A DNA stretch of 51,179 nucleotides from Pseudodesulfovibrio sp. S3 (GTDB taxonomy: Bacteria > Desulfobacterota > Desulfovibrionia > Desulfovibrionales > Desulfovibrionaceae), in assembly GCF_004025585.1 (NCBI RefSeq), contig NZ_QTZO01000018.1:1-51179 (forward strand), given 5' to 3'. Of this stretch, positions 35,118 to 42,949 are shown in pieces. Positions within the stretch are counted from its first letter, which is position 1, and every line of letters starts with the position of its first letter. Below the pieces are notes generated by a model. The model saw nothing but the letters and a program-made list of their open reading frames with translations. It was not told where the DNA came from and ran no database searches. Both the position numbers and the translations under genes were made by a program.

Positions 35118-35602
35118 GTCAGTTTGTTTTTTTCCTGTTCGATTTCCTGTTGCAGCACTTTGGAGAAAACACAAGGCCGAAACCGTTTGCGCCCGGCGAG
35201 TACATCGCTGAAAGTCACAGCCTTGAATGAGTAGCTGCAGTCGGCCGGAAGCTGTCGCCCTTGGTAATATAGCGACTTGGTCGGATAATTTCTACATAAA
35301 GCGGGACGCGATTCATGGCAGGAGCAGCAATTGTCGGTCCCGAGCATGGAGCACGAGAAGATCAGGAACCCCGACATATCCCGGCCGACAAGACGGAACC
35401 GGGCATGTTCCGGGGCTGACGCCACCAGTTTTTCGTACTGGGATTTCCTGCGCAGCCACCGCCCCTCATCCTTGAGCAGGATGTCTTTGCAGCACTGGCC
35501 GCAAAGGGTGCACTGCCCCACCACCTCCACCTCGCGACCAAGGACCCAGGCCCGAAAGCGGCGGAACAATCCGATGAATATATGGAATCGGGCCTCGATC
35601 AC
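35114..35602 (-). CDS. YkgJ-type cysteine-cluster protein
   Basis: The 162-residue protein has a Zn/Fe-S-type Cys cluster: CTLCGQCCKDI, then CSMLG...CCSCHESRPALCRNYP and later CVFS. Proteins of this family (UPF0153) bind a metal through about eight Cys; the function is unclear. The GTG at 35602 with GAAGGAAGG upstream is preferred over a TTG at 35638. It leads the efflux operon and overlaps the adaptor by 4 nt, which suggests a link to it. Confidence 0.8.
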   Translation of the reverse strand: MIEARFHIFIGLFRRFRAWVLGREVEVVGQCTLCGQCCKDILLKDEGRWLRRKSQYEKLVASAPEHARFRLVGRDMSGFLIFSCSMLGTDNCCSCHESRPALCRNYPTKSLYYQGRQLPADCSYSFKAVTFSDVLAGRKRFRPCVFSKVLQQEIEQEKNKLT

Positions 35603-35697
35603 CGTCCTTCCTTCATGCTGCCCTGCAATAGAATACAATGCTTTTTATTGATCTCAGCCTTGACCTGTCCCTGCATTGTGCCTACTTGTGACTCATT

Positions 35698-36768
35698 ATG
35701 AATTGGGATTGGGAAAAACTACAAAAACAACAACAGGGGCGCCCCGGCGGCAAGCCGCCGAGCTTTGACGACTTCCAAGATCAGTTTGACAAACTCAAAA
35801 AGTTCAAACTGCCCGGCTGGAAGCTCATCATTCCGATTTTCATCGTCCTCTGGATCGCCAGCGGATTCTACATCGTGGAACCCGACGAAGTCGGTGTGGT
35901 AAAACAGTTCGGACAATTTAACCGCATCACCACTGCGGGTCCGAATTACCACATTCCGTTCCCGGTGGAAAGCGCGCTCACCCCGAAGGTGACACAAATT
36001 CGGCGCGTTGAATTCGGTTTCCGATCCACGGGCAGGGCCAAGACCCAAACCTTCCAACAGGGTGTCAGCCACGAAGTCAAGGAAGAATCCCTGATGCTGA
36101 CCGGCGACGAAAACATCGTTTCAGTCCAGTTCATCGTCCAGTACATGATCAAGGACGCCAAGAACTACCTGTTCAACGTCAATGACCCCGAGCAGACCCT
36201 GGCCCATGCGGGCGAAGCAGCCATGCGCGAAATCATCGGCAAGGGCAAGATTGACGACGCACTGACCACCGGCAAGCAGGAAATCCAGGCCCAGACCCGG
36301 GAGCTGATGCAGCATATCCTGAACCTCTACGACACGGGTCTGTCCGTTGTGGCTGTTCAGATGCAGAACGTGCATCCGCCGGACGAAGTCATCGACGCGT
36401 TCAAGGATGTCGCCTCCGCACGCGAGGACAAGAGCCGCTTCATCAACGAAGCTGAAGCGTACCAACGGGATATCCTGCCCAAATCGCGCGGTGAGGCCGC
36501 ACGCATCACCAACGAGGCCCACGCCTACAAGGAAGCCAATATCCGCCGCGCCGAAGGTGATGCAGCCCGTTTTCTGTCCGTCCTTTCCGAATACAACAAG
36601 GCAAAGGATATCACCCGTCAGCGCATGTACCTGGAGACCATGGAAACGATCCTCTCGAATCCGGAAACGGAAAAGCTGATCATGTCCGACGACGCACTCC
36701 AGAAATCCGTACCCTACCTGCCCTTGGAGAAGCTGCCCAAGCAGCCCGCTCCCAAGGAAGCGCAATAA
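35698..36768 (+). CDS. hflK: FtsH protease activity modulator HflK
   Basis: The 356-residue SPFH protein has a cytoplasmic Gly-rich start, one TM helix (about 44-62, WKLIIPIFIVLWIASGFYI), the SPFH/prohibitin domain and a C-terminal coiled coil. With HflC it forms a large cage around FtsH. No Shine-Dalgarno is present. A TTGACC (35660-35665) and TACTTG (35683-35688) pair, 17 bp apart, puts the predicted transcript start only 3-4 nt before the ATG, so a nearly leaderless message is possible. Confidence 0.93.
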   Translation: MNWDWEKLQKQQQGRPGGKPPSFDDFQDQFDKLKKFKLPGWKLIIPIFIVLWIASGFYIVEPDEVGVVKQFGQFNRITTAGPNYHIPFPVESALTPKVTQIRRVEFGFRSTGRAKTQTFQQGVSHEVKEESLMLTGDENIVSVQFIVQYMIKDAKNYLFNVNDPEQTLAHAGEAAMREIIGKGKIDDALTTGKQEIQAQTRELMQHILNLYDTGLSVVAVQMQNVHPPDEVIDAFKDVASAREDKSRFINEAEAYQRDILPKSRGEAARITNEAHAYKEANIRRAEGDAARFLSVLSEYNKAKDITRQRMYLETMETILSNPETEKLIMSDDALQKSVPYLPLEKLPKQPAPKEAQ

Positions 36769-36782
36769 GGCAGGTAAATATT

Positions 36783-37634
36783 ATGAATAAAACAACGATA
36801 CTTCTCAGCATAGCGATCATAGTCGGCGCGTTCATCCTGACCTCTGCGGCCTTCACCGTGGACCAGACCCAAACGGCCATCGTCATCCAGCTCGGTCGCC
36901 CGGTGGGCGATGAGGCGCTCGGCCCCGGCCTGCACTTCAAACTGCCCATGGTCCAGAACGTGGTCTTCTTTGACGCACGCATTCTGGACTTCGACGCCAA
37001 GCCCGAAGAAATCACCACCACGGACAAGAAATACATGAACGTGGACTCCTACACCAAGTGGCGCATTGTCGACCCGCTGACCTTCTATACCAAGGTCCGC
37101 ACCATTCAGGGGGCGCGGGCCCGTCTGGACGACATTGTCCGCTCCCAGTTGCGCGTGGCCCTGGGCCGGTACACCCTGATCGAGGTCGTGTCCCATAAAC
37201 GCCAGGAAATCATGGATGCAGTCACCGCCCGGTCCAAGGAACTGCTCACGCCCTACGGCATAGAGGTGTTGGACGTCCGCATCAAACGCACTGACCTGCC
37301 CGCTGAAAACGCCCGCTCCATCTACGGCCGCATGAAGGCCGAACGGGAACGCCAGGCCAAGCAGTACCGCTCCGAGGGCCTTGAGGCTTCGGCCAAGATC
37401 AAGGCCACTGCGGACCGGGAAAGGACTGTTCTGCTGGCAGATGCGAACATGCAGGCTGAGATCATCCGAGGCGAGGGCGAAGCCCTGGCCGTCAAGATCT
37501 ATGCCGACGCCCTGAGCCAATCGCCGGAATTCTACACGTTCACCCGAAGCCTTGATGCCTACCGGCGCGGCTTCGGGCAAAACACCCGCTTCATCATGAC
37601 ACCCAAAAGCCCTTTCATGAAATACTTGCAATAG
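36783..37634 (+). CDS. hflC: FtsH protease activity modulator HflC
   Basis: The 283-residue HflC has one N-terminal TM helix (about 5-25) and the SPFH domain (TVDQTQTAIVIQLGRPVGDE, RIVDPLTFYTKVRT). Its partner HflK ends 14 nt upstream. Segments LPAENARSIYGRMKAERER and QAEIIRGEGEALAVKIYAD are typical of HflC. The C-terminal tail (TPKSPFMKYLQ) is close to that of E. coli. A terminator follows 19 nt after the stop. Confidence 0.93.
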   Translation: MNKTTILLSIAIIVGAFILTSAAFTVDQTQTAIVIQLGRPVGDEALGPGLHFKLPMVQNVVFFDARILDFDAKPEEITTTDKKYMNVDSYTKWRIVDPLTFYTKVRTIQGARARLDDIVRSQLRVALGRYTLIEVVSHKRQEIMDAVTARSKELLTPYGIEVLDVRIKRTDLPAENARSIYGRMKAERERQAKQYRSEGLEASAKIKATADRERTVLLADANMQAEIIRGEGEALAVKIYADALSQSPEFYTFTRSLDAYRRGFGQNTRFIMTPKSPFMKYLQ

Positions 37635-37652
37635 CTATTCCTGATACATGTG

Positions 37653-37690
37653 AGGATGTGGTCACCTGTTGCCCACATCCTTTTCTTTTG
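37653..37690 (+). terminator. Intrinsic terminator of hflKC
   Basis: AGGATGTGG (37654-37662), 10-nt loop, CCACATCCT (37673-37681), then TTTCTTTT. Confidence 0.85.
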
Positions 37691-37726
37691 CAAAAAAAAC
37701 TTTGGCAGGCTAATATTGACATTCGT

Positions 37727-37761
37727 GGGAATAACTCCCAAGGTCTCCGGGAGTTTTTCCC
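37727..37761 (+). promoter_or_regulatory. Inverted-repeat operator candidate upstream of the S24 repressor
   Basis: GGGAATAACTCCC and GGGAGTTTTTCCC are 13-bp arms with one mismatch around a 9-nt spacer. A TTGACA (37716-37721) lies directly ahead, so a protein bound here would block transcription of the repressor gene. No T run follows, so it is not a terminator. Confidence 0.55.
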
Positions 37762-37905
37762 GATTAAGGAAAAATCCAGACAAGACCTGTTTGATACACT
37801 GGGGAGTATCCCCCCTCACGGAAACTAATTGGCCGACTGCAGTGAGAGTTGCACAGCATCTACCACGCAAACCGGCCAGGATGTCATTGTTTACAAGGAG
37901 TCGAT

Positions 37906-38628
37906 ATGCCCAAGAAAAAAAGAAGATGCGACGACGCACAACTCAAGTGGTTCGAAGAAGCGCTTGAACGGATCAAGAAGGCCACCGGAGCGCGTACGCA
38001 GGTACAGCTCGCGGAAGTCCTTGATGTCCGTCAGTCCAGCATCTCCGACGCCAAACGCCGCTGTTCCATTCCTGCCGATTGGTTCCTCAAATTGTACCGC
38101 AGCCACGGGTTGGACCCGGATTGGCTGTCCGAAGGTGTCGAACCCGTATACATCAACGCCGACAAGGCCAAGGTTCCGGCAGACACCCTGTTGCGCGAGG
38201 CGCCCACCCCCTATGGCAGAATGAACTCCCGCAGCCGCGTGGTTCCCGTTTCCACCATGGCCGGTGCAAACAAGGAAGCCAATGCATGGGAGGCCAAGCC
38301 CATTGAAGAGCTCTCGGTCCCGGAATCCTTCTGTCGCCCCAAACTCCTGGTGGTCAAAGTGGACTCCGCAAGCATGGATCCCGTCATTGCACGCGGCGCC
38401 TTTGTCGGCATTGACCGCGACCAGAGCGAGCATCCCGACGGCGACCTCTGTGCGGTATACTTCCCTCATCAGGGACTGACCATCCGCAGAGTCTTTCATC
38501 AGGGAGACACCTTCCTGCTCAAGGCGGACAACGACAGCTACTCCGACCTGACCATTCCGGCCAAGGAGATGGACGCCCGCACCGTGGGCCGCGTCATCTG
38601 GGTTCTTCAGAACCTCGCCTCATTGTAA
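37906..38628 (+). CDS. CI/LexA-like S24-family transcriptional repressor
   Basis: The 240-residue regulator has an N-terminal CI-type helix-turn-helix (about 25-75, TQVQLAEVLDVRQSSISDAK). A linker with an Ala-Gly pair (VSTMAGANKEA) could be the self-cleavage site. The C-terminal S24 domain has the catalytic Ser in VKVDSASMDPVI and the Lys in FLLKADNDSY. It is probably inactivated by cleavage or by RecA, like phage repressors (family knowledge). AAGGAG precedes ATG 37906. It may control itself through the operator at 37727; no prophage genes are nearby. Confidence 0.85.
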   Translation: MPKKKRRCDDAQLKWFEEALERIKKATGARTQVQLAEVLDVRQSSISDAKRRCSIPADWFLKLYRSHGLDPDWLSEGVEPVYINADKAKVPADTLLREAPTPYGRMNSRSRVVPVSTMAGANKEANAWEAKPIEELSVPESFCRPKLLVVKVDSASMDPVIARGAFVGIDRDQSEHPDGDLCAVYFPHQGLTIRRVFHQGDTFLLKADNDSYSDLTIPAKEMDARTVGRVIWVLQNLASL

Positions 38629-38653
38629 CCGGAACAGAGAAACGCACGTATCC

Positions 38654-38686
38654 AACGGGCCGTCCGATCCATCGGGCGGCCCGTTT
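38654..38686 (+). terminator. Intrinsic terminator after the S24 repressor
   Basis: AACGGGCCGTCCGAT and ATCGGGCGGCCCGTT with a 2-nt centre form a 15-bp stem with one internal mismatch, then TTGCC. It lies 26 nt after the stop. Confidence 0.8.
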
Positions 38687-38807
38687 GCCGTCCATGCGCA
38701 CTTGGCCGGGGTCCGACCTGCGGACCTTTAAAGACCGTCAAGGATGGCCAATCCGTCAGGAAGGACCCCCTTTCCCCGGCAGCCCTTCCCGTTTTACGTG
38801 ACACCCC

Positions 38808-38836
38808 TTGACTCGAAGGCCCGGCGGCCATACTCT
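38808..38836 (+). promoter_or_regulatory. Sigma-70 promoter candidate immediately at panB
   Basis: TTGACT (38808-38813), exactly 17 bp, then TACTCT (38831-38836). The predicted start of transcription falls at about 38843-38844, the A of the panB ATG. Confidence 0.5.
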
Positions 38837-38843
38837 TTCGGCC

Positions 38844-39731
38844 ATGAGTACCACCAATCCCACCCCCTCTCCGGCCAAGGCCAAACCCATCTCCGCGCCT
38901 GATATCCAGGCCATGAAGGGTGCTGAAAAGATCTGCTGCATGACCGCCTACGACTATTCCTCGGGACTCCTCGTAGACCAGGCAGGCGTTGATCTCGTGC
39001 TGGTAGGAGATTCCCTGGCCATGGTTGTGCTCGGCCATGAAGACACCCTTTCCGTGACCGTGGACGAAATGATCCACCACACCCGGGCCACCAGCCGGGG
39101 TGTCAAACACGCCCTGCTCGTGGCGGATATGCCTTTCATGTCCTTTGCCACGGTGGACAAGGCCCTGGAAAACGGCGGCCGAATCATCTCCGAAGGCCGC
39201 GCCAAGGCCGTCAAACTCGAAGGCGGTATCCCCGTGGTCCCGCAGATCACGGCCCTGGTTGCCGCAGGCATCCCGGTCATGGCCCATGTGGGCCTGACCC
39301 CACAGCACGTGGCCAAATTCGGCGGGTTCAAGGCTCAGGGCAAATCTGCCGACGCCACCCGCGCACTGATCGAAGACGCCAAAGCCGTAGAAGAGGCCGG
39401 GGCGTTCTGCGTGGTGTTGGAAGCCATTCCGGTGGAGGCCGCCGAGTTGATCACCGACTCCCTGACCATCCCGACCATCGGCATCGGCGCAGGCAACATC
39501 ACCGACGGCCAGATTCTCGTCTATCACGACACCCTCGGCCTTTTCGACCGGTTCACCCCCAAATTCGTGCGCCGCTTCGCCGAACTGGGCGACGAGTCCC
39601 GCAAGGCTCTGGAACGCTACTGCGCCGAGGTCAGGCGCGGAACATTCCCGGGCGACAAGAACACCTTCTACATGCCTGAAGACGAAATGGCCCAGGTCCG
39701 CAAGATCAAGGTCAAACCCAAGAAAAAATAG
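38844..39731 (+). CDS. panB: 3-methyl-2-oxobutanoate hydroxymethyltransferase
   Basis: The 295-residue PanB makes ketopantoate for pantothenate and CoA synthesis from 5,10-methylene-THF. Signatures are MTAYDYSSGLLVDQAGVDLV, LVGDSLAMVVLGHEDTLSV, and EGGIPVVPQ with AHVGLTPQ. The N terminus is about 10 residues longer than usual. There is no Shine-Dalgarno before the ATG, and the promoter lies so close that the message may be leaderless. A start at the later Met in AMKGAEKICC cannot be excluded. The next gene begins directly after the stop. Confidence 0.95.
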   Translation: MSTTNPTPSPAKAKPISAPDIQAMKGAEKICCMTAYDYSSGLLVDQAGVDLVLVGDSLAMVVLGHEDTLSVTVDEMIHHTRATSRGVKHALLVADMPFMSFATVDKALENGGRIISEGRAKAVKLEGGIPVVPQITALVAAGIPVMAHVGLTPQHVAKFGGFKAQGKSADATRALIEDAKAVEEAGAFCVVLEAIPVEAAELITDSLTIPTIGIGAGNITDGQILVYHDTLGLFDRFTPKFVRRFAELGDESRKALERYCAEVRRGTFPGDKNTFYMPEDEMAQVRKIKVKPKKK

Positions 39732-40793
39732 ATGGAACTCGACCTTTCCTGGCCGACACTCTGGAACGGCCTATTCTGGCCCCTGATCCGGCTGACCTTC
39801 TTTATTTCCGTGGGCCTGCTGGTCGGCATCCTCATCGAGTCCCTGCAGTGGACCCAGTATGCCGCCAAGCTGGCAGACCCGCTGGCCCGCCGCGCCCGGC
39901 TCAAAGACGTATCCGCCGCCAGCTTCACCATGGCTTTCTTCTCCGGCATCACGGCCAACACCATGCTTTCCGAGGCCCACGAAAAAGGCACCATCTCAGA
40001 CCGCGAACTGATCCTGTCCAACCTGTTCAACTCTTTGCCCACCTACTTCCTGCACCTGCCGACCATTTTTTTCATCGCCGCACCTTTCATCGGTCCGGCA
40101 GCATTCATCTATGTTGGGCTGACCGCCTTTGCCGCCGTCCTCCGTACCACGGCTATCGTCTTTGCCGGAAAGTTCCTGCTGCCGCCCATTCCGGAGGGGT
40201 GCCTTCCCTGCAGACTGGAGGAGATAAGGGGCAAAAACGATTCCAAGGCCTTCGTGAAAATCACTTGGCCGAGGCTGAAAAGGCGCCCCATGGCAATGGC
40301 CCGCCTCATTTGGAAACACTTCCGGATCAAGCTGGACAAGGCGCTGCAACAGGCCTGGAAGCGTTTCAGGAAGCGACTTCCCAAGGTGCTTTACATCACC
40401 TGCCCCGTATACACCCTCTTCTTTGTGTTCAAGCAACTCGGCATGTTTTCCTGGTTGGAAGGCATCATGGCCAGCGGCATTCCATTGTTCACCTTTTTGC
40501 CGCCCGAGGCACTGTCCATCGTGGCCTTTCACACGGCCGCCGAGTTCACCGCCGGTCTGGCCGTGGCCAGCGCACTCATTGCGGACACCAGCTTGACCCA
40601 GACCCAGGTCATCCTGGCCTTGATGCTCGGCAACGTGCTCTCCTCCCCGGTGCGCGCCTTCAGACACCAGTTTCCCTACTATGCCGGCATCTTCCGCCCG
40701 CGCATGGCCTTCAATCTCATCATGGCCAATCAGCTCTTTCGTTGCGCGAGCATAGCCCTGGTAGGGCTTGCCTACGCCCTCCTGGCATACTGA
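39732..40793 (+). CDS. Nucleoside-recognition (Gate) domain membrane protein
   Basis: The 353-residue integral protein has about seven or eight hydrophobic segments. The N-terminal half shows the Gate pattern (GITANTMLSEAHEKGTISD; NLFNSLPTYFLHLPTIFF), related to spore-maturation and nucleoside-transport gate domains. The second half has a matching block (FHTAAEFTAGLAVASALIAD). A basic cytoplasmic loop (about 150-215) separates the halves. The ATG follows the panB TAG with no gap, so it is coupled to panB; a vitamin-related role is possible but unsupported. Confidence 0.75.
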   Translation: MELDLSWPTLWNGLFWPLIRLTFFISVGLLVGILIESLQWTQYAAKLADPLARRARLKDVSAASFTMAFFSGITANTMLSEAHEKGTISDRELILSNLFNSLPTYFLHLPTIFFIAAPFIGPAAFIYVGLTAFAAVLRTTAIVFAGKFLLPPIPEGCLPCRLEEIRGKNDSKAFVKITWPRLKRRPMAMARLIWKHFRIKLDKALQQAWKRFRKRLPKVLYITCPVYTLFFVFKQLGMFSWLEGIMASGIPLFTFLPPEALSIVAFHTAAEFTAGLAVASALIADTSLTQTQVILALMLGNVLSSPVRAFRHQFPYYAGIFRPRMAFNLIMANQLFRCASIALVGLAYALLAY

Positions 40794-40854
40794 TTCGAAG
40801 CGCACACACATCCGTCCCCGATTGCACGCCGGAAAACGCCGCGCCCTACACTTT

Positions 40855-40910
40855 TGTGCAAGAGTGCACACGTCAATGTGCAACATCACGCACACTGCAC
40901 AATTTGCAAG
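40855..40910 (+). promoter_or_regulatory. Cluster of TGTGCA/TGCACA sites (candidate activator-binding sites)
   Basis: A perfect TGTGCA-N4-TGCACA palindrome at 40855-40870, then TGTGCA at 40877, TGCACA at 40896 and TTGCAA near 40904. The cluster ends about 48 bp upstream of the sigma-54 -24 element. That is nearer than most enhancer sites but suitable for an activator of the NtrC kind; a CRP/FNR-type regulator (TGTG-N8-CACA) is an alternative. Confidence 0.5.
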
Positions 40911-40955
40911 CAGTCTGTGATTTTATAACCTGCTGCAATAACACGGTTATCACGG

Positions 40956-40972
40956 TTGGCACGACCTATGCT
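40956..40972 (+). promoter_or_regulatory. Sigma-54 promoter
   Basis: TTGGCACG-N4-ATGCT with GG at 40958-40959 and GC at 40970-40971, exactly 10 nt between. Only one base differs from the consensus TTGGCACG-N4-TTGCW. The predicted start is at about 40983. Confidence 0.8.
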
Positions 40973-40982
40973 TTAAAGAGTG

Positions 40983-41287
40983 CATGATCGACGCAGTCAC
41001 TTTCACTCTCAGCATCCTGGTCGCCGTAGTATTACGGCGGCCCCTCCTCACCAACCCGGACGCCGATCAGGGCGTCCGGGAAGTGGGAGAAAAATTCGGC
41101 ATAACGGCCTTGGTTCCCGTGCCCGTCCGGGTGAATACCCCCCATCCCACCAGGATGGCACGAACCAGAAAATAGGCCTTTACGCATATACCATACCTCC
41201 CTTGAAAGCAGTACCAACCTCAAACCCCTCCTCAAAAGCAGACCTCTAACCCAGAAAGGGCCGCAACAGCGGCCCTTTCGCCTTTTA
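40983..41287 (+). ncRNA. Candidate sigma-54-dependent C-rich regulatory RNA (~300 nt)
   Basis: The transcript predicted from the sigma-54 promoter runs to a strong terminator. It contains perfect hairpins at 41022-41039 (7 bp, GTAT loop) and 41055-41080 (10 bp), and a smaller one at 41143-41158. Between them are unpaired C-rich stretches: CCCCTCCTC (41041), CCCCCC (41138), CCTCCC (41196) and CCCCTCCTC (41225). The last two sit in a direct repeat (CCTCCCTTGAAAGCAG and CCCTCCTCAAAAGCAG). Such anti-Shine-Dalgarno loops are typical of trans-acting sRNAs. A 63-codon frame (40984-41175) covers only part of it and starts at +1 or +2. A small-protein mRNA is the alternative. Confidence 0.5.
41253..41287 (+). 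terminator. Intrinsic terminator of the sigma-54 transcript
   Basis: AGAAAGGGCCGC, 4-nt loop, GCGGCCCTTTCG, then CCTTTTAT. Confidence 0.85.
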
Positions 41288-41329
41288 TACCCCTCCCTGA
41301 GCTGAGATAATAATATTTCTCACCTTTTC

Positions 41330-41358
41330 TTGTCATGAGGCCTCCCTACAGGTATGGT
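41330..41358 (+). promoter_or_regulatory. Sigma-70 promoter candidate for the histidine kinase
   Basis: TTGTCA (41330-41335), 17 bp, TATGGT (41353-41358), 43 bp before the kinase ATG. It lies after the terminator at 41253, so the kinase can be expressed separately from the sigma-54 RNA. Confidence 0.5.
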
Positions 41359-41400
41359 TGCTCTAATCATAACTTCAGGCTTGGACGACAGGGTATAAAA

Positions 41401-42822
41401 ATGGACGACTCCGGCATGGGCAACAAGGTGCCCGAAAGACCCGATGCAGACCTGCTCAGTCTCTCGGACCAAGAACGTTTGGAGCTTATGGTCACCCGCA
41501 TAGAGGAAAAACTGGTCGATTACGAAGGCTACGATTTTTCCATGCGCCAGATACGCGCCCTGAACATTTTCTTCGAACTGGCCCAGGAACTGCGTGGACG
41601 CGAAATGTTCTATGCAATCTGCATGGCCATTCCCCGCGCCCTGTTCAACATGGAAGCCTGCATGTACATCCTGGAGGACGAAGAGACCTTTTCCCTGGCT
41701 GCCTGTTCCACGAACAAAGCCAACATGGAGTCGACCCGGACCTGGGACCACGAATTCAACGAACGTCTGACCGTATCAAACGATCATATGTTCATCCCCA
41801 TCCAGGGCAACCCGGAATACAACGACATGCTCACCTTCGTGCCGCCCAACAACATCATCGGCTGCTTTGTCATGCACCCCTGCTCAACGCTGCCGGGACA
41901 CGCCCGGCTCTTCCTGGAAAAATTCGTCAACCGCGTCGGATTTCAACTCCATCACCGCATCATCCGCGCCCGCAACCGCGAACACATCCGCTTCATCAAA
42001 TCCATGGTCCAGGACATCGGGCATAATGTCATTGTGCCCAACATGTATTTCAAACTCTATTTCAACCGGTTGAAACGGAAAATCGAGGAACTGCACCTGG
42101 TCACCTCCGAAACCTTGGTCATGATGACACAATGCGACAATCCGGACATGATCCGGGAGGGCAATCGACTGGCCGAAATCGCCAGCGGCATTGAGGCGCA
42201 GTATCAGGAGATTTACAGTCACTATGAATCCACGTCCATGTTCCTTGAGGCACTGCTCCGCAGACGTCATTTCGAGGAAGGGCGTTATGTCCTGGATAAG
42301 CGGGAAGTCAACCTGCATACAACAATCATAAATCCGCTCGTCGAACGCTTCCGGCACAGGTTCGAGGAACGGGGCATTCAGATCAATCTCGGTATGGGTG
42401 GCGCTCACGATCAGATTATCCGACTGATACTTGACCGGGGCCTCATGTCACAGGTGCTCGACAACCTCTTGTCCAATGCCCTCAAATACACGGAAAACGT
42501 CGTTCTGGCCGATGGGCGTGATGGAAAATTCGTGTCCTACGGATGGCGGATCATCAAGGATTTTTTTGCGCCGGGCCACCCTGGCATCCGCATATGGGTC
42601 ACCTCCACCGGGCACCCGCTCAACCTGGAAGACCCCATGGAAGTGTTCAAGCCGGGCTTCCGCGCCGGGAATGTGGCCCATGAATCCGGCACGGGCCGCG
42701 GCCTGTACTTTGTCCGACAGGTGGTCGAGCTTCACGGTGGCAAGGTCGGCTATTCCCACACGGAAAAAGGCAATGAATTCTATATGATCCTTCCTTTTGA
42801 ACAGGATCACCCCCAACGTTGA
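41401..42822 (+). CDS. Cytoplasmic sensor histidine kinase
   Basis: The 473-residue kinase has no TM helix. Residues about 35-205 form a GAF-like sensor (ALNIFFELAQELRGREMFYAI...). The phosphoacceptor is probably His in VQDIGHNVIVPNMYFK near residue 213. The ATPase part has the N box LDNLLSNALKYTENVV and G box GTGRGLYFVRQVVELHGG. No response regulator is adjacent. It begins just after the sigma-54 RNA locus and could, through an unlinked activator, feed into it (inference). AGGG lies about 8 nt before the ATG at 41401. Confidence 0.85.
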   Translation: MDDSGMGNKVPERPDADLLSLSDQERLELMVTRIEEKLVDYEGYDFSMRQIRALNIFFELAQELRGREMFYAICMAIPRALFNMEACMYILEDEETFSLAACSTNKANMESTRTWDHEFNERLTVSNDHMFIPIQGNPEYNDMLTFVPPNNIIGCFVMHPCSTLPGHARLFLEKFVNRVGFQLHHRIIRARNREHIRFIKSMVQDIGHNVIVPNMYFKLYFNRLKRKIEELHLVTSETLVMMTQCDNPDMIREGNRLAEIASGIEAQYQEIYSHYESTSMFLEALLRRRHFEEGRYVLDKREVNLHTTIINPLVERFRHRFEERGIQINLGMGGAHDQIIRLILDRGLMSQVLDNLLSNALKYTENVVLADGRDGKFVSYGWRIIKDFFAPGHPGIRIWVTSTGHPLNLEDPMEVFKPGFRAGNVAHESGTGRGLYFVRQVVELHGGKVGYSHTEKGNEFYMILPFEQDHPQR

Positions 42823-42949
42823 TCCGCCCCGTAGCGCAAGAAGACCATTCCGCCGGCTTCAGCTTCCCACACCGCTCCCGCGACAATGAGTGCCGCGCAG
42901 ATGCCCATGCCCATCACCAAAGACCAAACACTCTAGAGACAGAAGTGCA

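Noticed and set aside
40984-41175. 63-codon frame read as a protein gene
   Set aside because: It starts at the predicted +1 of the sigma-54 transcript, leaving no usable leader. Its codons run through perfect hairpins, and the last two C-rich motifs lie outside it. A small protein is still possible, so it is only noted with the RNA.
42807-42914. 35-codon hydrophobic frame on - between the kinase and AI-2E genes
   Set aside because: It overlaps the kinase end, has no Shine-Dalgarno and is too short to judge.
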